The notes: generated by a model from the sequence alone, not told the origin. A DNA stretch of 64,000 bases from Pseudobacillus wudalianchiensis (GCF_001685015.1 NZ_MAYT01000006.1:18464-82463); one strand, 5' to 3'. Positions 26,486 through 36,007 are shown, counted from the stretch's first letter. A program made the numbers and translations.

Positions 26486-27163
26486 ATGAACGAGTTAACA
26501 ATCATGATCATAGATGACGAAGCAGCCATGCGACAACTCGTTAGAACCTTTTTAGAAAAAGAGGGCTATACAGTACTGGAGGCTGCAAATGGAATAGACG
26601 CTCTTTCCACTATCGAGAAGCAGCTGCCTGATTTATTAATTGTAGACGTCATGATGCCGTATATGGACGGTTTCGCCTTTACAAAAGAGGTAAAAAGAAA
26701 TTATGATCTTCCGCTTATTTTTTTATCGGCCAAAGGAGAAGAATGGGATAAGATTCATGGTCTGAAGCTCGGAGGCGACGATTATATAGCAAAGCCTTTT
26801 CATCCAGGCGAGCTTCTAGCAAGGATCGAGTCTGTTTTAAGAAGAACCAAGCCTGCGCCTCCCAAAACAGACCGCTATACAATCGGCCCTCTCATCCTTG
26901 ATGCGAATGCATATAAGGCGACGGTGGACGGACGCACCCTTTCGTTAACATTAAAAGAATTCGATCTCCTTTCCCGGCTCGCACAGCATCCCGAAAAGGT
27001 CTTTACACGAGAACAGCTTCTGCAAGCTGTTTGGGGAGAGGAGTATAACGGCAGTGAAAGAACAGTCGATACACATGTTAAAACACTGCGCCTAAAGTTA
27101 AAGGAGCATGCGGCTCTTATTCAAACCGTATGGGGAGTCGGCTACAAATTTGAGGTGTTGTAG
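26486..27163 (+). CDS. OmpR/PhoB-family response regulator
   Basis: 225 residues. Receiver domain with DDE (IIDDEAA), phosphoacceptor Asp in LIVDVMMPYMDG, the Ser/Thr in FLSAKGE and Lys in IAKPFHPGE; C-terminal winged helix (residues about 130-225, LTLKEFDLLSRLAQHPEKVFTREQLL is its hallmark start, only named by position here). Stop codon overlaps the kinase GTG by one base. Confidence 0.93.
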   Translation: MNELTIMIIDDEAAMRQLVRTFLEKEGYTVLEAANGIDALSTIEKQLPDLLIVDVMMPYMDGFAFTKEVKRNYDLPLIFLSAKGEEWDKIHGLKLGGDDYIAKPFHPGELLARIESVLRRTKPAPPKTDRYTIGPLILDANAYKATVDGRTLSLTLKEFDLLSRLAQHPEKVFTREQLLQAVWGEEYNGSERTVDTHVKTLRLKLKEHAALIQTVWGVGYKFEVL

Positions 27164-28572
27164 TGAAAAAGAATGTTACATTAAGCCAAAAGGTGCTCGT
27201 TCTCATTCTGTCCTGCATCGTCTTTACGATTGTTTTTGCCTTTTTCTTTTTGCATTTTCTATATAAAGACTTGTACTTAAACAGCATAAGAGAATCGGTG
27301 ATTTATCAGGGAGAAAGAACGGCTTCCCACTATCACTATGGAACATTAAGCAAAGAAATTATCGAAAAAATCCATTGGTATAATGTCGTCTCTGAGTACG
27401 AAATTATTGTGGTGGATAACCTCGAGGATTTATCCACCTATTTTCCTTACAAAGTCAACTACAAAGCGCTTGTAAATAAACAAGACCGAAAGCAGCTTGA
27501 ACAAGGAAAGTACGTATTAAAAGAAGGCTATGTAAAAGAATTCAAGCGAGAAATTATGGGGGCTGTCTTTCCGATAATGGGCGAAACAGGCCTAATTGGG
27601 TTTGTTTATATTTATGTGCCATTAGCAGCCATTCAAGAAGTATTTCAGGGCAGTCTGCCGATTTTAACTTTTACAGGCACGTTATTTTTCCTTATTTTGT
27701 TCTTTGTCGTGAATCAAATCCGGCAATCGCTGTTTCAACCGCTGACAGAAATCCAGCAGTTTTCACGAGAAGTATCAAAAGGAAATTATTCTAACCGCCT
27801 GCCCATTCGAGCGAACGATGAGGTAGGACAATTAGCTAAAGCATTCAATAAAATGAGCTCTTCTCTAGAGGAACAAGACATCCGAAAAAAAGAGTTCCTA
27901 TCCAATGTTGCACACGAGCTTAGAACTCCATTGACCTATATTAGCGGCTACACCCAAGCGTTAAAGCAGCAAATATACACCTCTCCTGAAGAAGCTCAAC
28001 AATATTTAGAAACGATCGAAAAAGAAACAGAACGACTTAAAAAATTAATTCATGATTTAGTCGACCTTGACCGTCTTCAAGAGAGCATGTATGTGCTCGA
28101 TAAAGAACCGATCGCTATCGCCCAGTTATTATGGGATACCCTTCACCTGTTCGATATTCATATTAGTGAAAAAAAGATCCGTACAGAGGTACACTTTGAG
28201 GAAGATTTAATCATTAATGGCGATCCAAAACGAATCCAGCAAGTGATGTACAACGTGCTGGATAACGCGGTGAAGTATTCTTTTGAAGGAAGCATGCTAA
28301 CCATTAATTTAACAGGAGAAAACGACGAGATGGTACTGCGGGTGGAAAATCAAGGGATTGGCATTCATGAGGAAGATATTCCCCATATCGGCGAACGCTT
28401 TTTCCGCACGGATAAAGCAAGAAGCAGGGCGACCGGCGGCACGGGCCTTGGTCTCTCGATCGTGAAAGAAATTATCAGGCTGCACGAAGGTACCTTTTCA
28501 ATTGAAAGCGGGACAGCACAAGATACAACTGTTACAATTCGGCTGCCGCTGCTTTCTGAGACTATTGTTTAA
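27163..28572 (+). CDS. Sensor histidine kinase (HAMP-HisKA-HATPase)
   Basis: Membrane kinase of 469 residues. TM1 about 12-32, an extracellular sensor domain about 35-165, TM2 about 167-187, HAMP about 190-240, HisKA with catalytic His in NVAHELRTPLTYI, ATPase with N box NVLDNAVKYS, G1 GIGIHEEDIP, and G2 GGTGLGLSIVKEI. GTG start overlaps the regulator stop. The signal is unknown; the following Sco and YtkA-like genes hint at copper, redox or respiration. Confidence 0.93.
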   Translation: MKKNVTLSQKVLVLILSCIVFTIVFAFFFLHFLYKDLYLNSIRESVIYQGERTASHYHYGTLSKEIIEKIHWYNVVSEYEIIVVDNLEDLSTYFPYKVNYKALVNKQDRKQLEQGKYVLKEGYVKEFKREIMGAVFPIMGETGLIGFVYIYVPLAAIQEVFQGSLPILTFTGTLFFLILFFVVNQIRQSLFQPLTEIQQFSREVSKGNYSNRLPIRANDEVGQLAKAFNKMSSSLEEQDIRKKEFLSNVAHELRTPLTYISGYTQALKQQIYTSPEEAQQYLETIEKETERLKKLIHDLVDLDRLQESMYVLDKEPIAIAQLLWDTLHLFDIHISEKKIRTEVHFEEDLIINGDPKRIQQVMYNVLDNAVKYSFEGSMLTINLTGENDEMVLRVENQGIGIHEEDIPHIGERFFRTDKARSRATGGTGLGLSIVKEIIRLHEGTFSIESGTAQDTTVTIRLPLLSETIV

Positions 28573-28679
28573 AATTTGCTAAAGATTACTCACATGAATT
28601 TCACAATCATCATTTATGCTTGTCTCAAGTATTCTTTTTCCCCCGATGATGAGTGACTTGACGGAAAGAGGTGTGCAGC

Positions 28680-29249
28680 ATGAGGAAAAACCCGCTGCTT
28701 ATACTAGGTATCATATTGGTGATTCTTTCAGCTTGCAGCTTGAATGAAACCAAGCCTTACCAAATGAAGCCCTTTACTTTTACGAATCAAAACGGAAAGC
28801 CATTCGGAAGCGAGAACCTGAAAGGAAAAGTGTGGATTGCCAACTTTATTTTTACAAACTGTGATACAGTCTGCCCGCCGATGACAGCCAATATGGCAGC
28901 ATTGCAAAAACGACTAAAAGCAGAGCACCTTCCTGTAGACCTTGTTTCATTTAGCGTTGATCCAGCCGTAGATACACCAGAAAAATTAAAGAAGTATCTA
29001 GCTAATTTCACAGAAGACGAGTCGAATTGGCAAATGCTCACAGGCTATACTCAAGAGCAGATTGAAGCATTTGGCAGAGAGGCCTTTCAAACTCTTGTCC
29101 AGAAACCAGCATCATCGGATCAGGTTATTCACAACACTAATTTCTACTTAGTTAATCAAAATGGAGAAATTATCAACGAGTATAGCTTCACCGCAGGAAC
29201 TCACAGTGATGACATCATGAAGGATGTTAAGAAAGTTCTTGGAAATTAG
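28680..29249 (+). CDS. SCO1/SenC-family lipoprotein
   Basis: Membrane-anchored thioredoxin-fold protein of about 189 residues with lipobox LSACSLNE. The Sco copper/thiol site is intact: CxxxC in FTNCDTVCPPM and the distal His in SDQVIHNTNFYLV. Known relatives deliver copper to, or reduce cysteines of, the CuA centre of cytochrome oxidase. ATG 28680 follows AGAGGTG; GTG 28671 is an alternative. Follows the two-component system by 98 bases. Confidence 0.92.
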   Translation: MRKNPLLILGIILVILSACSLNETKPYQMKPFTFTNQNGKPFGSENLKGKVWIANFIFTNCDTVCPPMTANMAALQKRLKAEHLPVDLVSFSVDPAVDTPEKLKKYLANFTEDESNWQMLTGYTQEQIEAFGREAFQTLVQKPASSDQVIHNTNFYLVNQNGEIINEYSFTAGTHSDDIMKDVKKVLGN

Positions 29250-29293
29250 CGGATGAGCTTTACACCAGAGATAGATAAATTGGAGGAATAAAC

Positions 29294-30082
29294 ATGCGAA
29301 AACTATTGTGGACAATATTATTAGCCTTCGCTATCACAGCACTTGCAGCGTGCAATAGCGGGACAAATAAGGAAACAGAAAAACCGAAAGAGACACAAAA
29401 AGTGCCGCAGCCGCTTAAAGCCGTGTTAGAGGTTCCTGAAAAGGCGGCCGTGAAGGAAGAAATTAATATGAAGGTGACAGTGTCGCAAGGTGATGAAAAA
29501 GTAGCCGATGCCGACAAAGTGGCATTTGAAGTGTGGGAAGATGGAAAGAAAGAAGAAAGTAAAATGATTAAGGCGAAGAACAATGAAGACGGCACATACG
29601 AAGCTAAAACTGCCTTTGATCATGACGGCCTCTTTACTGTGCAAGTACACATAGATGCAAGAGCCCTTCATACGATGCCGTTAAAGCCAGTGACTGTCGG
29701 AGAAGGAGCAGCTGTCCCAGAAGGCGGGGAACATCATGAACATGGAGAACAAGCAGAACACCACCATCACGGAGATCATTCAGCCGATTTTTCCATGCAT
29801 TTTATAAAACCTGAAAATGTGAAAGCTAATAACGCTACTCCATTAACTGTTCATTTGCAATTAAAAGAAGTTCCTTTAGAAAACGCTCAGGTTCGCTATG
29901 AGATTTGGAATAATAGCCATCCTGATAAACACGATTGGGTCGACGTAAAAGAAAACAAACCTGGCGAATACTCAGGTTCTTATACTTTTGCTGACGCCGG
30001 CACGTTCATCGTAAAGGTTCATGTCGAGAATAAAGCAGGACTGCATGAACACGAAGAGCATCAGCTAGAAGTAACAAAATAA
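29294..30082 (+). CDS. Lipoprotein with two YtkA/FixH-like domains and His-rich linker
   Basis: 262-residue lipoprotein (lipobox LAACNSG). Two immunoglobulin-like YtkA domains (about 35-135 and 172-262), each with the KEEINMKVTVSQG / NATPLTVHLQLKEVP type strand pattern, joined by a histidine-rich linker EHHEHGEQAEHHHHGDH that could bind metal. YtkA/FixH relatives are linked to copper and oxidase assembly, in keeping with the adjacent Sco gene. A terminator follows at 30090. Confidence 0.85.
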   Translation: MRKLLWTILLAFAITALAACNSGTNKETEKPKETQKVPQPLKAVLEVPEKAAVKEEINMKVTVSQGDEKVADADKVAFEVWEDGKKEESKMIKAKNNEDGTYEAKTAFDHDGLFTVQVHIDARALHTMPLKPVTVGEGAAVPEGGEHHEHGEQAEHHHHGDHSADFSMHFIKPENVKANNATPLTVHLQLKEVPLENAQVRYEIWNNSHPDKHDWVDVKENKPGEYSGSYTFADAGTFIVKVHVENKAGLHEHEEHQLEVTK

Positions 30083-30089
30083 ATCAATT

Positions 30090-30141
30090 AAAAAGCGGGC
30101 TCTCAAACTGATCTGCCATCAGCTAAGAGACCGCTTTTTAT
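30090..30141. terminator. Bidirectional terminator between ytkA-like gene and fbpC
   Basis: AAAAAGCGG / CCGCTTTTT outer stem with CTCT/AGAG inner pairing between convergent genes. Confidence 0.75.
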
Positions 30142-30797
30142 TAGCCTATCTTTTCTCTTTGTCCCATTTCAATACTGCGATCGCAAATCGCTTCTACATC
30201 CGCACGATCATGAGTGACGATCATACAGGTAATGTTCGCTTTCTTTAAAATAACGCGCAAATCCTCTCGAATTTCCGCTTTCAAATCAGCATCCAAATTA
30301 CTGAAGGGCTCGTCCATTAACAGGACGTTAGGTTTTGGGGCCAGTGCCCGCGCTAAAGCGATTCGCTGTTGCTGGCCACCACTTAATTCATGAGGATAGC
30401 GCTCAGCAAACTCGCCCATTTTTACTAATTCCAGCATCTCAGCTACCCGGGGTTTCCGTTCTTTACGCGGCAGCCGAGATAATCCGAATAGGATGTTCTC
30501 CCCTACTGTCATGTGCGGAAACAGAGCATAATCTTGAAACACCATGCCGACTCCCCTATTTTCCGGCTGGACAAACAATTTATCGGCAACGACTGGCTTT
30601 TCAGCAATGTAAATAGAACCTTGCCAAGGCATCTCCAACCCGGCAATTAAACGGAGCATCGTGCTTTTTCCGCTGCCGCTCGGGCCGAGAACTCCAACGA
30701 TCTCATCCTTCATAATCGTTATAGAAACACCGTTAATCACTGGTTCTCCTTCAGAAGAAAAAGAAAAAACAAGATCCTGGACATCTACAATTTTCAT
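30141..30797 (-). CDS. fbpC: Iron(III) ABC importer ATPase (short form)
   Basis: 218-residue ATPase: Walker A GPSGSGKST, signature LSGGQQQRIALARAL, Walker B VLLMDEPFSNLD, H-loop VTHDRADVEA. Usual FbpC/FutC proteins run to about 340 residues with a C-terminal TOBE/regulatory domain; here the chain ends soon after the H-loop (EMGQREKIG), so that domain is missing. Start ATG overlaps the permease stop by 4 bases. Energises ferric iron uptake with the two genes upstream. Confidence 0.88.
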   Translation of the reverse strand: MKIVDVQDLVFSFSSEGEPVINGVSITIMKDEIVGVLGPSGSGKSTMLRLIAGLEMPWQGSIYIAEKPVVADKLFVQPENRGVGMVFQDYALFPHMTVGENILFGLSRLPRKERKPRVAEMLELVKMGEFAERYPHELSGGQQQRIALARALAPKPNVLLMDEPFSNLDADLKAEIREDLRVILKKANITCMIVTHDRADVEAICDRSIEMGQREKIG

Positions 30798-32440
30798 TCT
30801 TTCACCTTCTTATTCACCATTTGCAAAACGACAATAGATAGTGCGCTGATCGCAATAATAATTAGCGATGACACCGATGCTTCATGAATTCGCTCATCTT
30901 TTGCAAATTGATATGTCTTTGTTGATAATGTTTCGAAGTTGAATGGCCTTAACAACAGAGCAAGCGGCAGTTCTTTGCAAATCTCGACAAATGTTAAGAT
31001 AAAACCACTAAAGATCGCTCCTTTAATCATCGGCAAATCGACTTTGAAAAAGGTTTTAGTCACACCGCTTCCCAGCATCCGTGACGCTTCTGTATACTTT
31101 GTCCCTACCTTTTCAAACCCAACTTCAATGGCGTTATAGCCGGTTGCCATAAAGCGAATCACATAACCGGTTATTAACATCACAATAGATAAACTTAAAA
31201 TCAATGGGGCATCCGCCATTCCCATCATTTCATAGATTGGCGCAAGCCACTGATCGAGACCAATAAAGATCGCTAGCACTCCGATAGCGATGATAGCCCC
31301 TGGGACTGAGTAGCCCGTTGTAATCCACTTCGCTAAAAAGTAGGAAACCGCCGTCTGCTTTCGGCAAACATTTGCTACAATCACAGCTACCACAATAATG
31401 ATCAGCGTAGAAATCAAAGCTACGTAGAGTGTTTGGTACACCAATGTGAAAAAGGTATCGTTCCATACTTTATCAAACGTTAACACAGCCCACGCAATTA
31501 ATTGTACGAAAGGAATGAAAAACCCAGCTAAAAACACTAGCGTACAATAAATAAAAGCAGCAGCAGCCCCCATTCCCTTTAACTTCATGGCAGCAAGAGG
31601 CCTGGATTTTGCCGGCAAATGATAGCGCTGCCGGCTTCTGAGCAGTCTTTCTATAATAAACATTCCGACAACAATCAGCATCAGCCAAGCCGCAAGCCGC
31701 ATGGCCGTATTGACATCATACATGCCAAACCACGTTTGAAAAATAGCTGTAGTGATCGTATGAATACCAAAATAGCTTGTTACACCATAATCACTGAGCA
31801 CTTCGTATATAACAAGAACTACGCCCCCGACAACAGCAGGCCGTGAAAGCGGAAGGACCACTTTTAAGAAAATGAAGAATGGCTTTCTTCCAAGCAGCCT
31901 GGCATTTTCAAAAAAGGAAGCACTTTGATGCTCTAAAAAAGATCTCGTAATTAAAAATACATACGGATACAAAAACAGCGTAAAAATGAAAACAGCGCCA
32001 CGTAAAGACGAAATATTGAGCCATTCCGGGTTCATCTGGTAACCAAATTCATTTCGCAGCGTAGCCTGTATAACTCCCGTATAGCTAAGCATCGACCTGT
32101 ACGTGTAAGCAGCAATATAAGGAGGAATGGCCAGCGGCAATATAAGCGCCCACCGAAAGAAACGCTTGAGCGGAAAATCGTACATCGTCACGAGCCAAGC
32201 AAGCGTTACTCCCAAAATCGCCGTTAGTGCCCCCGTTGAAATAACAAGAATCAACGTTTCTTTTACATATGTCCCTAACAAATACTCCCGGATATGAAAC
32301 CAATTTTCATTCGGCTTAAAAAATAAAGAAGAGAAAACAAAGAGAATGGGCAACAGTATCACTGTCGCCCCAATTAGACTGATTGCCCACCAGCCGTTAA
32401 ATTCTTTTCGAATTGAACGTCCTATCAGTTTTCGTTTCAC
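30794..32440 (-). CDS. fbpB: Iron(III) ABC importer permease (fused two-domain)
   Basis: 548-residue permease containing two fused BPD_transp_1 units, about twelve helices. EAA-type coupling loops are at ENARLLGRKPFFIFLKVVLP (first half) and TEASRMLGSGVTKTFFKVDLP region (second half). This fused form is typical of FbpB/FutB. GTG start with TGGAAATAAAA before it, 2 bases after the binding-protein stop. Confidence 0.9.
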   Translation of the reverse strand: MKRKLIGRSIRKEFNGWWAISLIGATVILLPILFVFSSLFFKPNENWFHIREYLLGTYVKETLILVISTGALTAILGVTLAWLVTMYDFPLKRFFRWALILPLAIPPYIAAYTYRSMLSYTGVIQATLRNEFGYQMNPEWLNISSLRGAVFIFTLFLYPYVFLITRSFLEHQSASFFENARLLGRKPFFIFLKVVLPLSRPAVVGGVVLVIYEVLSDYGVTSYFGIHTITTAIFQTWFGMYDVNTAMRLAAWLMLIVVGMFIIERLLRSRQRYHLPAKSRPLAAMKLKGMGAAAAFIYCTLVFLAGFFIPFVQLIAWAVLTFDKVWNDTFFTLVYQTLYVALISTLIIIVVAVIVANVCRKQTAVSYFLAKWITTGYSVPGAIIAIGVLAIFIGLDQWLAPIYEMMGMADAPLILSLSIVMLITGYVIRFMATGYNAIEVGFEKVGTKYTEASRMLGSGVTKTFFKVDLPMIKGAIFSGFILTFVEICKELPLALLLRPFNFETLSTKTYQFAKDERIHEASVSSLIIIAISALSIVVLQMVNKKVKE

Positions 32441-32442
32441 TT

Positions 32443-33525
32443 TTATTTCCAGCCTACTTTATTAAAGATCGCGATTGCCTTCTGATTATGCTCGCCAAGC
32501 TTTTCAAAGTTCAAATCTTGCATTTTGAATTCGCCCCATGACTTAAGCAACTCAGGTTTCTCTGCTTCCTCATTTACCGGGAACTCATAGTTGTTTGCTG
32601 ATAAAAACTCTTGTGCTTCTTTGCCTGTAACATATTCAATTAATTTTGTTGCATTTTTAGGATGTTTGCTGTATTTCGTTAAGCCAATACCGCTAATATT
32701 AACGTGTGTTCCATTTGTTTCTTGGTTCGGGAAGAAAACGCCGAGTCCTTCTGCTACTTTTCTTTCTTCCGCATCCTCTGAGTTCGCTAATAATCCAACA
32801 TAATACGTATTCATAATCGCTACATCACCGACACCAGCTGCAATGGCCTTCGCTTGATCACGATCTCCGCCATCTGGTTGACGAGCGAAGTTTTTCACGA
32901 TACCTGCTGCCCATTTTTCCGCTTCTTTTTCACCGTTTAATTCAATGAAAGAAGCGAGCAGGGACTGATTGTACATACTTGTAGAAGAACGTGCAAGCAC
33001 TTTCCCTTTCCATTTGTCACTTGTTAAATCTTCATATGTTGAAAGATCTTCAGGCTTTACTCTGTCCTTAGAGTAAGCAATTACTCGTGCTCTTGTAGCC
33101 ATACCTACCCAGTTATTGTCTGCGTCACGGAACTTCGCCGGTACATTTTTCTCTACAACTTCTGACTTTACTGGCTGTAAAATATCATTCTTCTTCGCAT
33201 TAGCTAAAATGCCGCCGTCTACTGTTACAAATAGATCTGCTTCCGTGCTTTTTCCTTCACGCTTCAAACGTTCGATCAACTCTTCAGCTTCAGCTTTAAC
33301 GACATTTACTTTAATGCCTGTTTCTTCTGTAAATTTTTTGAATACTTCATCGTCTGCTTCGTAATGTCTCGCTGTGTACACATTAACGACTTTCTCCTCT
33401 TGTTTCTCTGGCGCTGGAGTTGCTTTTTCTGGATTATCATCCTTCTCATTGGCTCCGCATCCGGCTAAGCCAAGTGCAAGTACAGCACTTGCCAACATTG
33501 GTTTGAAAAGTTTTTTCAGTTTCAT
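32443..33525 (-). CDS. fbpA: Iron(III)-binding lipoprotein
   Basis: Ferric-ion-binding lipoprotein, 360 residues, lipobox LGLAGCGAN. FbpA-type features: VNVYTARHYEADDEVFKKF start, GKVLARSSTSMYNQSLL, and the iron-ligating twin tyrosine motif IMNTYYVGL. Extracts Fe3+ outside the membrane and hands it to FbpB. A Fur-box-like sequence precedes the gene. Confidence 0.93.
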   Translation of the reverse strand: MKLKKLFKPMLASAVLALGLAGCGANEKDDNPEKATPAPEKQEEKVVNVYTARHYEADDEVFKKFTEETGIKVNVVKAEAEELIERLKREGKSTEADLFVTVDGGILANAKKNDILQPVKSEVVEKNVPAKFRDADNNWVGMATRARVIAYSKDRVKPEDLSTYEDLTSDKWKGKVLARSSTSMYNQSLLASFIELNGEKEAEKWAAGIVKNFARQPDGGDRDQAKAIAAGVGDVAIMNTYYVGLLANSEDAEERKVAEGLGVFFPNQETNGTHVNISGIGLTKYSKHPKNATKLIEYVTGKEAQEFLSANNYEFPVNEEAEKPELLKSWGEFKMQDLNFEKLGEHNQKAIAIFNKVGWK

Positions 33526-33555
33526 TATGTATACCTGCCTCTTTCTTTTATTATG

Positions 33556-33578
33556 TGATAATGATAATTGTTATCATT
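33556..33578 (-). promoter_or_regulatory. Fur box upstream of fbpABC
   Basis: TGATAATTGTTATCA (33562-33576) is a 7-1-7 Fur site with one mismatch to TGATAATNATTATCA; TGATAATGATAAT overlaps it on the left, giving a double site. It lies 30-50 bases before fbpA, so iron repression by Fur is expected. Confidence 0.8.
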
Positions 33579-33713
33579 CATTGCTTTCTATTCTATTGAC
33601 TTTTCAACAAAAGGTCAATGGAAATCTCCGAATATTTATTAGTAATTATTGATAAAAAATTAATGACTAGTTAAAATTCCGTCTTCGCCTCCTAGTTTTT
33701 TCTATTTTTCTTA

Positions 33714-33746
33714 ATAAAAAAGCCCATCTGATAGATGGACTTTTTG
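33714..33746 (-). terminator. Terminator after yvbH-like gene
   Basis: AAGTCCATCT / AGATGGGCTT stem followed on the minus strand by TTTTTT. Confidence 0.8.
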
Positions 33747-33751
33747 GTTGA

Positions 33752-34366
33752 TTAATTATTAATGTATTTCTCAAACACTTCCCCAAAGTCTTTAAGATGA
33801 TATTGCTCACGAACAGACGTCATCCATGTAAAGCCGAAGTCTGTCAGCTCACGATACGTATCACCTAACTGTTTCTCGTCGGTGCGGGAATTTTGCAAGA
33901 TATTCACTGCTTTATCAAGACTCTGCGAAGCCATATCTATGTATATACTATTTTCATGTGTAATTTCCGCAATACGCAGCAAAGCTTTATATAAATCTTT
34001 TAATTGTTCAATTTGATCTTTTCGTACATCTATATCGAACATTTGGCTGCCTAATTGAAATTTGATTTCCACGTCCATATCAATTTTGCCTGCTGTTTCG
34101 AGAACAACATTAGCAATCTTGTGCTGGGCATACGGATAGCGCTTTAGCGTTCGCTTAGATGATATGGCACTTTCTCCATCTACATGAATGACAGCGAGAT
34201 TTGTGAAGCAGTATTCATCCGCTTTTGTTTTAATTAAAAAATAAATTTTTTCATCATCTTCATGCATCACATAATCATCAGCATCAGTCTTATCATAATC
34301 AGCCGGTGAAATAATCGTCCCAATATCGGATAATCCAAGCGCATCAGCTGCTATTTTTTTAAACAT
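33752..34366 (-). CDS. PH-domain protein, YvbH family
   Basis: 204 residues. N-terminal bacterial PH domain (about 1-120: YVMHEDDEKIYFLIKTKADEYCFTN, GESAISSKRTLKRYPYA) and a C-terminal YvbH-type helical oligomerisation region (about 125-204). Function of the family is unknown. Monocistronic with its own terminator. Confidence 0.83.
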   Translation of the reverse strand: MFKKIAADALGLSDIGTIISPADYDKTDADDYVMHEDDEKIYFLIKTKADEYCFTNLAVIHVDGESAISSKRTLKRYPYAQHKIANVVLETAGKIDMDVEIKFQLGSQMFDIDVRKDQIEQLKDLYKALLRIAEITHENSIYIDMASQSLDKAVNILQNSRTDEKQLGDTYRELTDFGFTWMTSVREQYHLKDFGEVFEKYINN

Positions 34367-34432
34367 CTACTCATCCTCCTGTAAAAGGTTTAATTGGAAT
34401 TGCATTCTCCCTAATTTTAACAAGAGCCTAGT

Positions 34433-34698
34433 ATGAAGCAAACTACTTTTTTAATAAACAACGAATGGATAAGAGCATTGAATACAGAACCACTGTTTAA
34501 ACCATTCGAATCTTTAATCAAAAAATAAGCAGCGACGGAGCTGCCGGGATTTATCACGAGACTCATATTGTCCCTAAAGGACAATACGAAGGTGTCCATG
34601 GAAATATGCCGGTCTATGGTTTAGCACATGCAACAGGACATAAAGCAATCACATCTGGCTTACATTCCGCCCTGCAGCGGCTGGAGAACAAGGCGTAA
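34433..34698 (+). pseudogene. Broken DUF4188 (monooxygenase-like) gene fragment
   Basis: Frame 1 (from 34433) reads MKQTTFLINNEWIRAL..KPFESLIKK then stops at 34526. Frame 2 continues right away with SSDGAAGIYHETHIVPKGQY and VHGNMPVYGLAHATG to a stop at 34696. GIYHETY..G.YE..YGNMPVFGL is the C-terminal signature of DUF4188 proteins. So only the C-terminal half remains and it carries a frameshift near 34520. The N-terminal half of the family is absent. Confidence 0.65.
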
Positions 34699-34717
34699 GA
34701 CAGATCTTAGAGCACAC

Positions 34718-34744
34718 AAAAAAGAGCGTCTCTTCATGACGCTC
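34718..34744 (-). terminator. Terminator after 79-residue membrane protein gene
   Basis: GAGCGTC / GACGCTC perfect stem, 7-base loop, TTTTTT on the minus strand. Confidence 0.8.
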
Positions 34745-34852
34745 CCAGCGTGTAAACAAAGTTTAATTTAACACTCTCATTTCTTGATAACGCTTTCTTT
34801 TAAGTGAGCACTGAAGAAAGTAAGTATTTGTCTACAGCCAAGGCAACGTTTC

Positions 34853-35092
34853 TTACTTTGTTCGATATGGCTCTACCCCTCTATAAGCCTTCTCTAGCAT
34901 CTCTTCTGCTGCTACAAAGAAGATTCCAATTAAAAAGACGAAAACTGCCCCTACAACCGCTCCAATGCCCATTGGTGTTAAAACACTAGAATCAGTTGCA
35001 AAGAAACCGATTAAGAAAGTAATAATCCCAAACGCCAGAATAGTTCCGCCAATATACTTTGTTGCATTTAACATTTTTTCCTTATAGTCCAT
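34853..35092 (-). CDS. Small two-helix membrane protein, unknown function
   Basis: 79 residues with two hydrophobic segments (about 12-30 and 40-62, GIGAVVGAVFVFLIGIFF) and a short acidic/basic tail. AGGGAGATG ribosome site upstream. I do not recognise a family. Its own terminator lies downstream. Confidence 0.6.
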   Translation of the reverse strand: MDYKEKMLNATKYIGGTILAFGIITFLIGFFATDSSVLTPMGIGAVVGAVFVFLIGIFFVAAEEMLEKAYRGVEPYRTK

Positions 35093-35339
35093 TTTTAACC
35101 ATCTCCCTTTTCTTAATTATTTCACATTTTCACATTTTCGTCAATTTATTTTTGAAATTTTGACATATTTTATTTATATATTCTATTGACATTTTTATTC
35201 GTTTCCAAACATCAATTTTTTATTTCTAAAAGTTTCTAAAAAAAGCAGTCAGAAATATATTGCATATTTCTCTCTAGATTATTTTCCTGTATACTATATA
35301 TAGAGATAATATAGAATTTTTGCAGGATGGTGAATTTCA

Positions 35340-36002
35340 GTGCCAATACCTACTGATCATTCAAAGCCGGTACGAAAAACAGCAAAAGAAAGCGCATTCA
35401 ATCAACTGCAGCAATGGATTATTGACGGTACCTTGCGGCCGGGTGAAAAATTGAATGATAAAGAGCTTGCCGAAGCGTTGGGAGTCAGCAGAACTCCGAT
35501 TCGTGAATCTTTACAGCTTCTCGAGGCGCAAGGATTTGTAAAAATGTATCCAGGCAAGTCCACGCAGGTAACGGAAGTCGAAGAAGAATCGATGGCCGAT
35601 CTTCTCCCTCCTTTAGCAGCATTACAGGCATTAGCGGCCGAACTGGCGATCCCTCATTTAACAGATCAAGTGATTTTACTGCTTGAGCATACAAATGAAC
35701 GATTTGCCCAAGCAGTTCGTTCGAAAAATTACTTTGTTGCTTTAAAGATTGATGAAGAGTTCCATCAAATTATCGTTGACACGGCTAATAATCCCTATCT
35801 TCTTAAAATGATTCCGTCCCTACAGTCACATGTCAGAAGATTATTTTTCCATAATTCGATTGTTTTAACAGAAGAGTCGATCGAAGAGCATACAGCACTC
35901 ATTGAATATTTGAAAGAGCGTGATGCAGCAAAGGCTTCTGAAAGCATGAGAAGAAATTGGCTTCGTATCATCAAAGAATTTCATTCACTCGTATGTGAAT
36001 GA
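35340..36002 (+). CDS. GntR family regulator (FadR/FCD subfamily)
   Basis: 220 residues: GntR winged helix (LRPGEKLNDKELAEALGVSR-TPIRESLQLLEAQG, residues about 27-70) and a C-terminal FCD helical ligand domain (about 85-215) with His residues for metal binding (EEFHQII, SHVRRLFFH). GTG start behind AGGATGGTG. Target unknown; no obvious partner operon. Two hairpins follow. Confidence 0.88.
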   Translation: MPIPTDHSKPVRKTAKESAFNQLQQWIIDGTLRPGEKLNDKELAEALGVSRTPIRESLQLLEAQGFVKMYPGKSTQVTEVEEESMADLLPPLAALQALAAELAIPHLTDQVILLLEHTNERFAQAVRSKNYFVALKIDEEFHQIIVDTANNPYLLKMIPSLQSHVRRLFFHNSIVLTEESIEEHTALIEYLKERDAAKASESMRRNWLRIIKEFHSLVCE

Positions 36003-36007
36003 AGATG

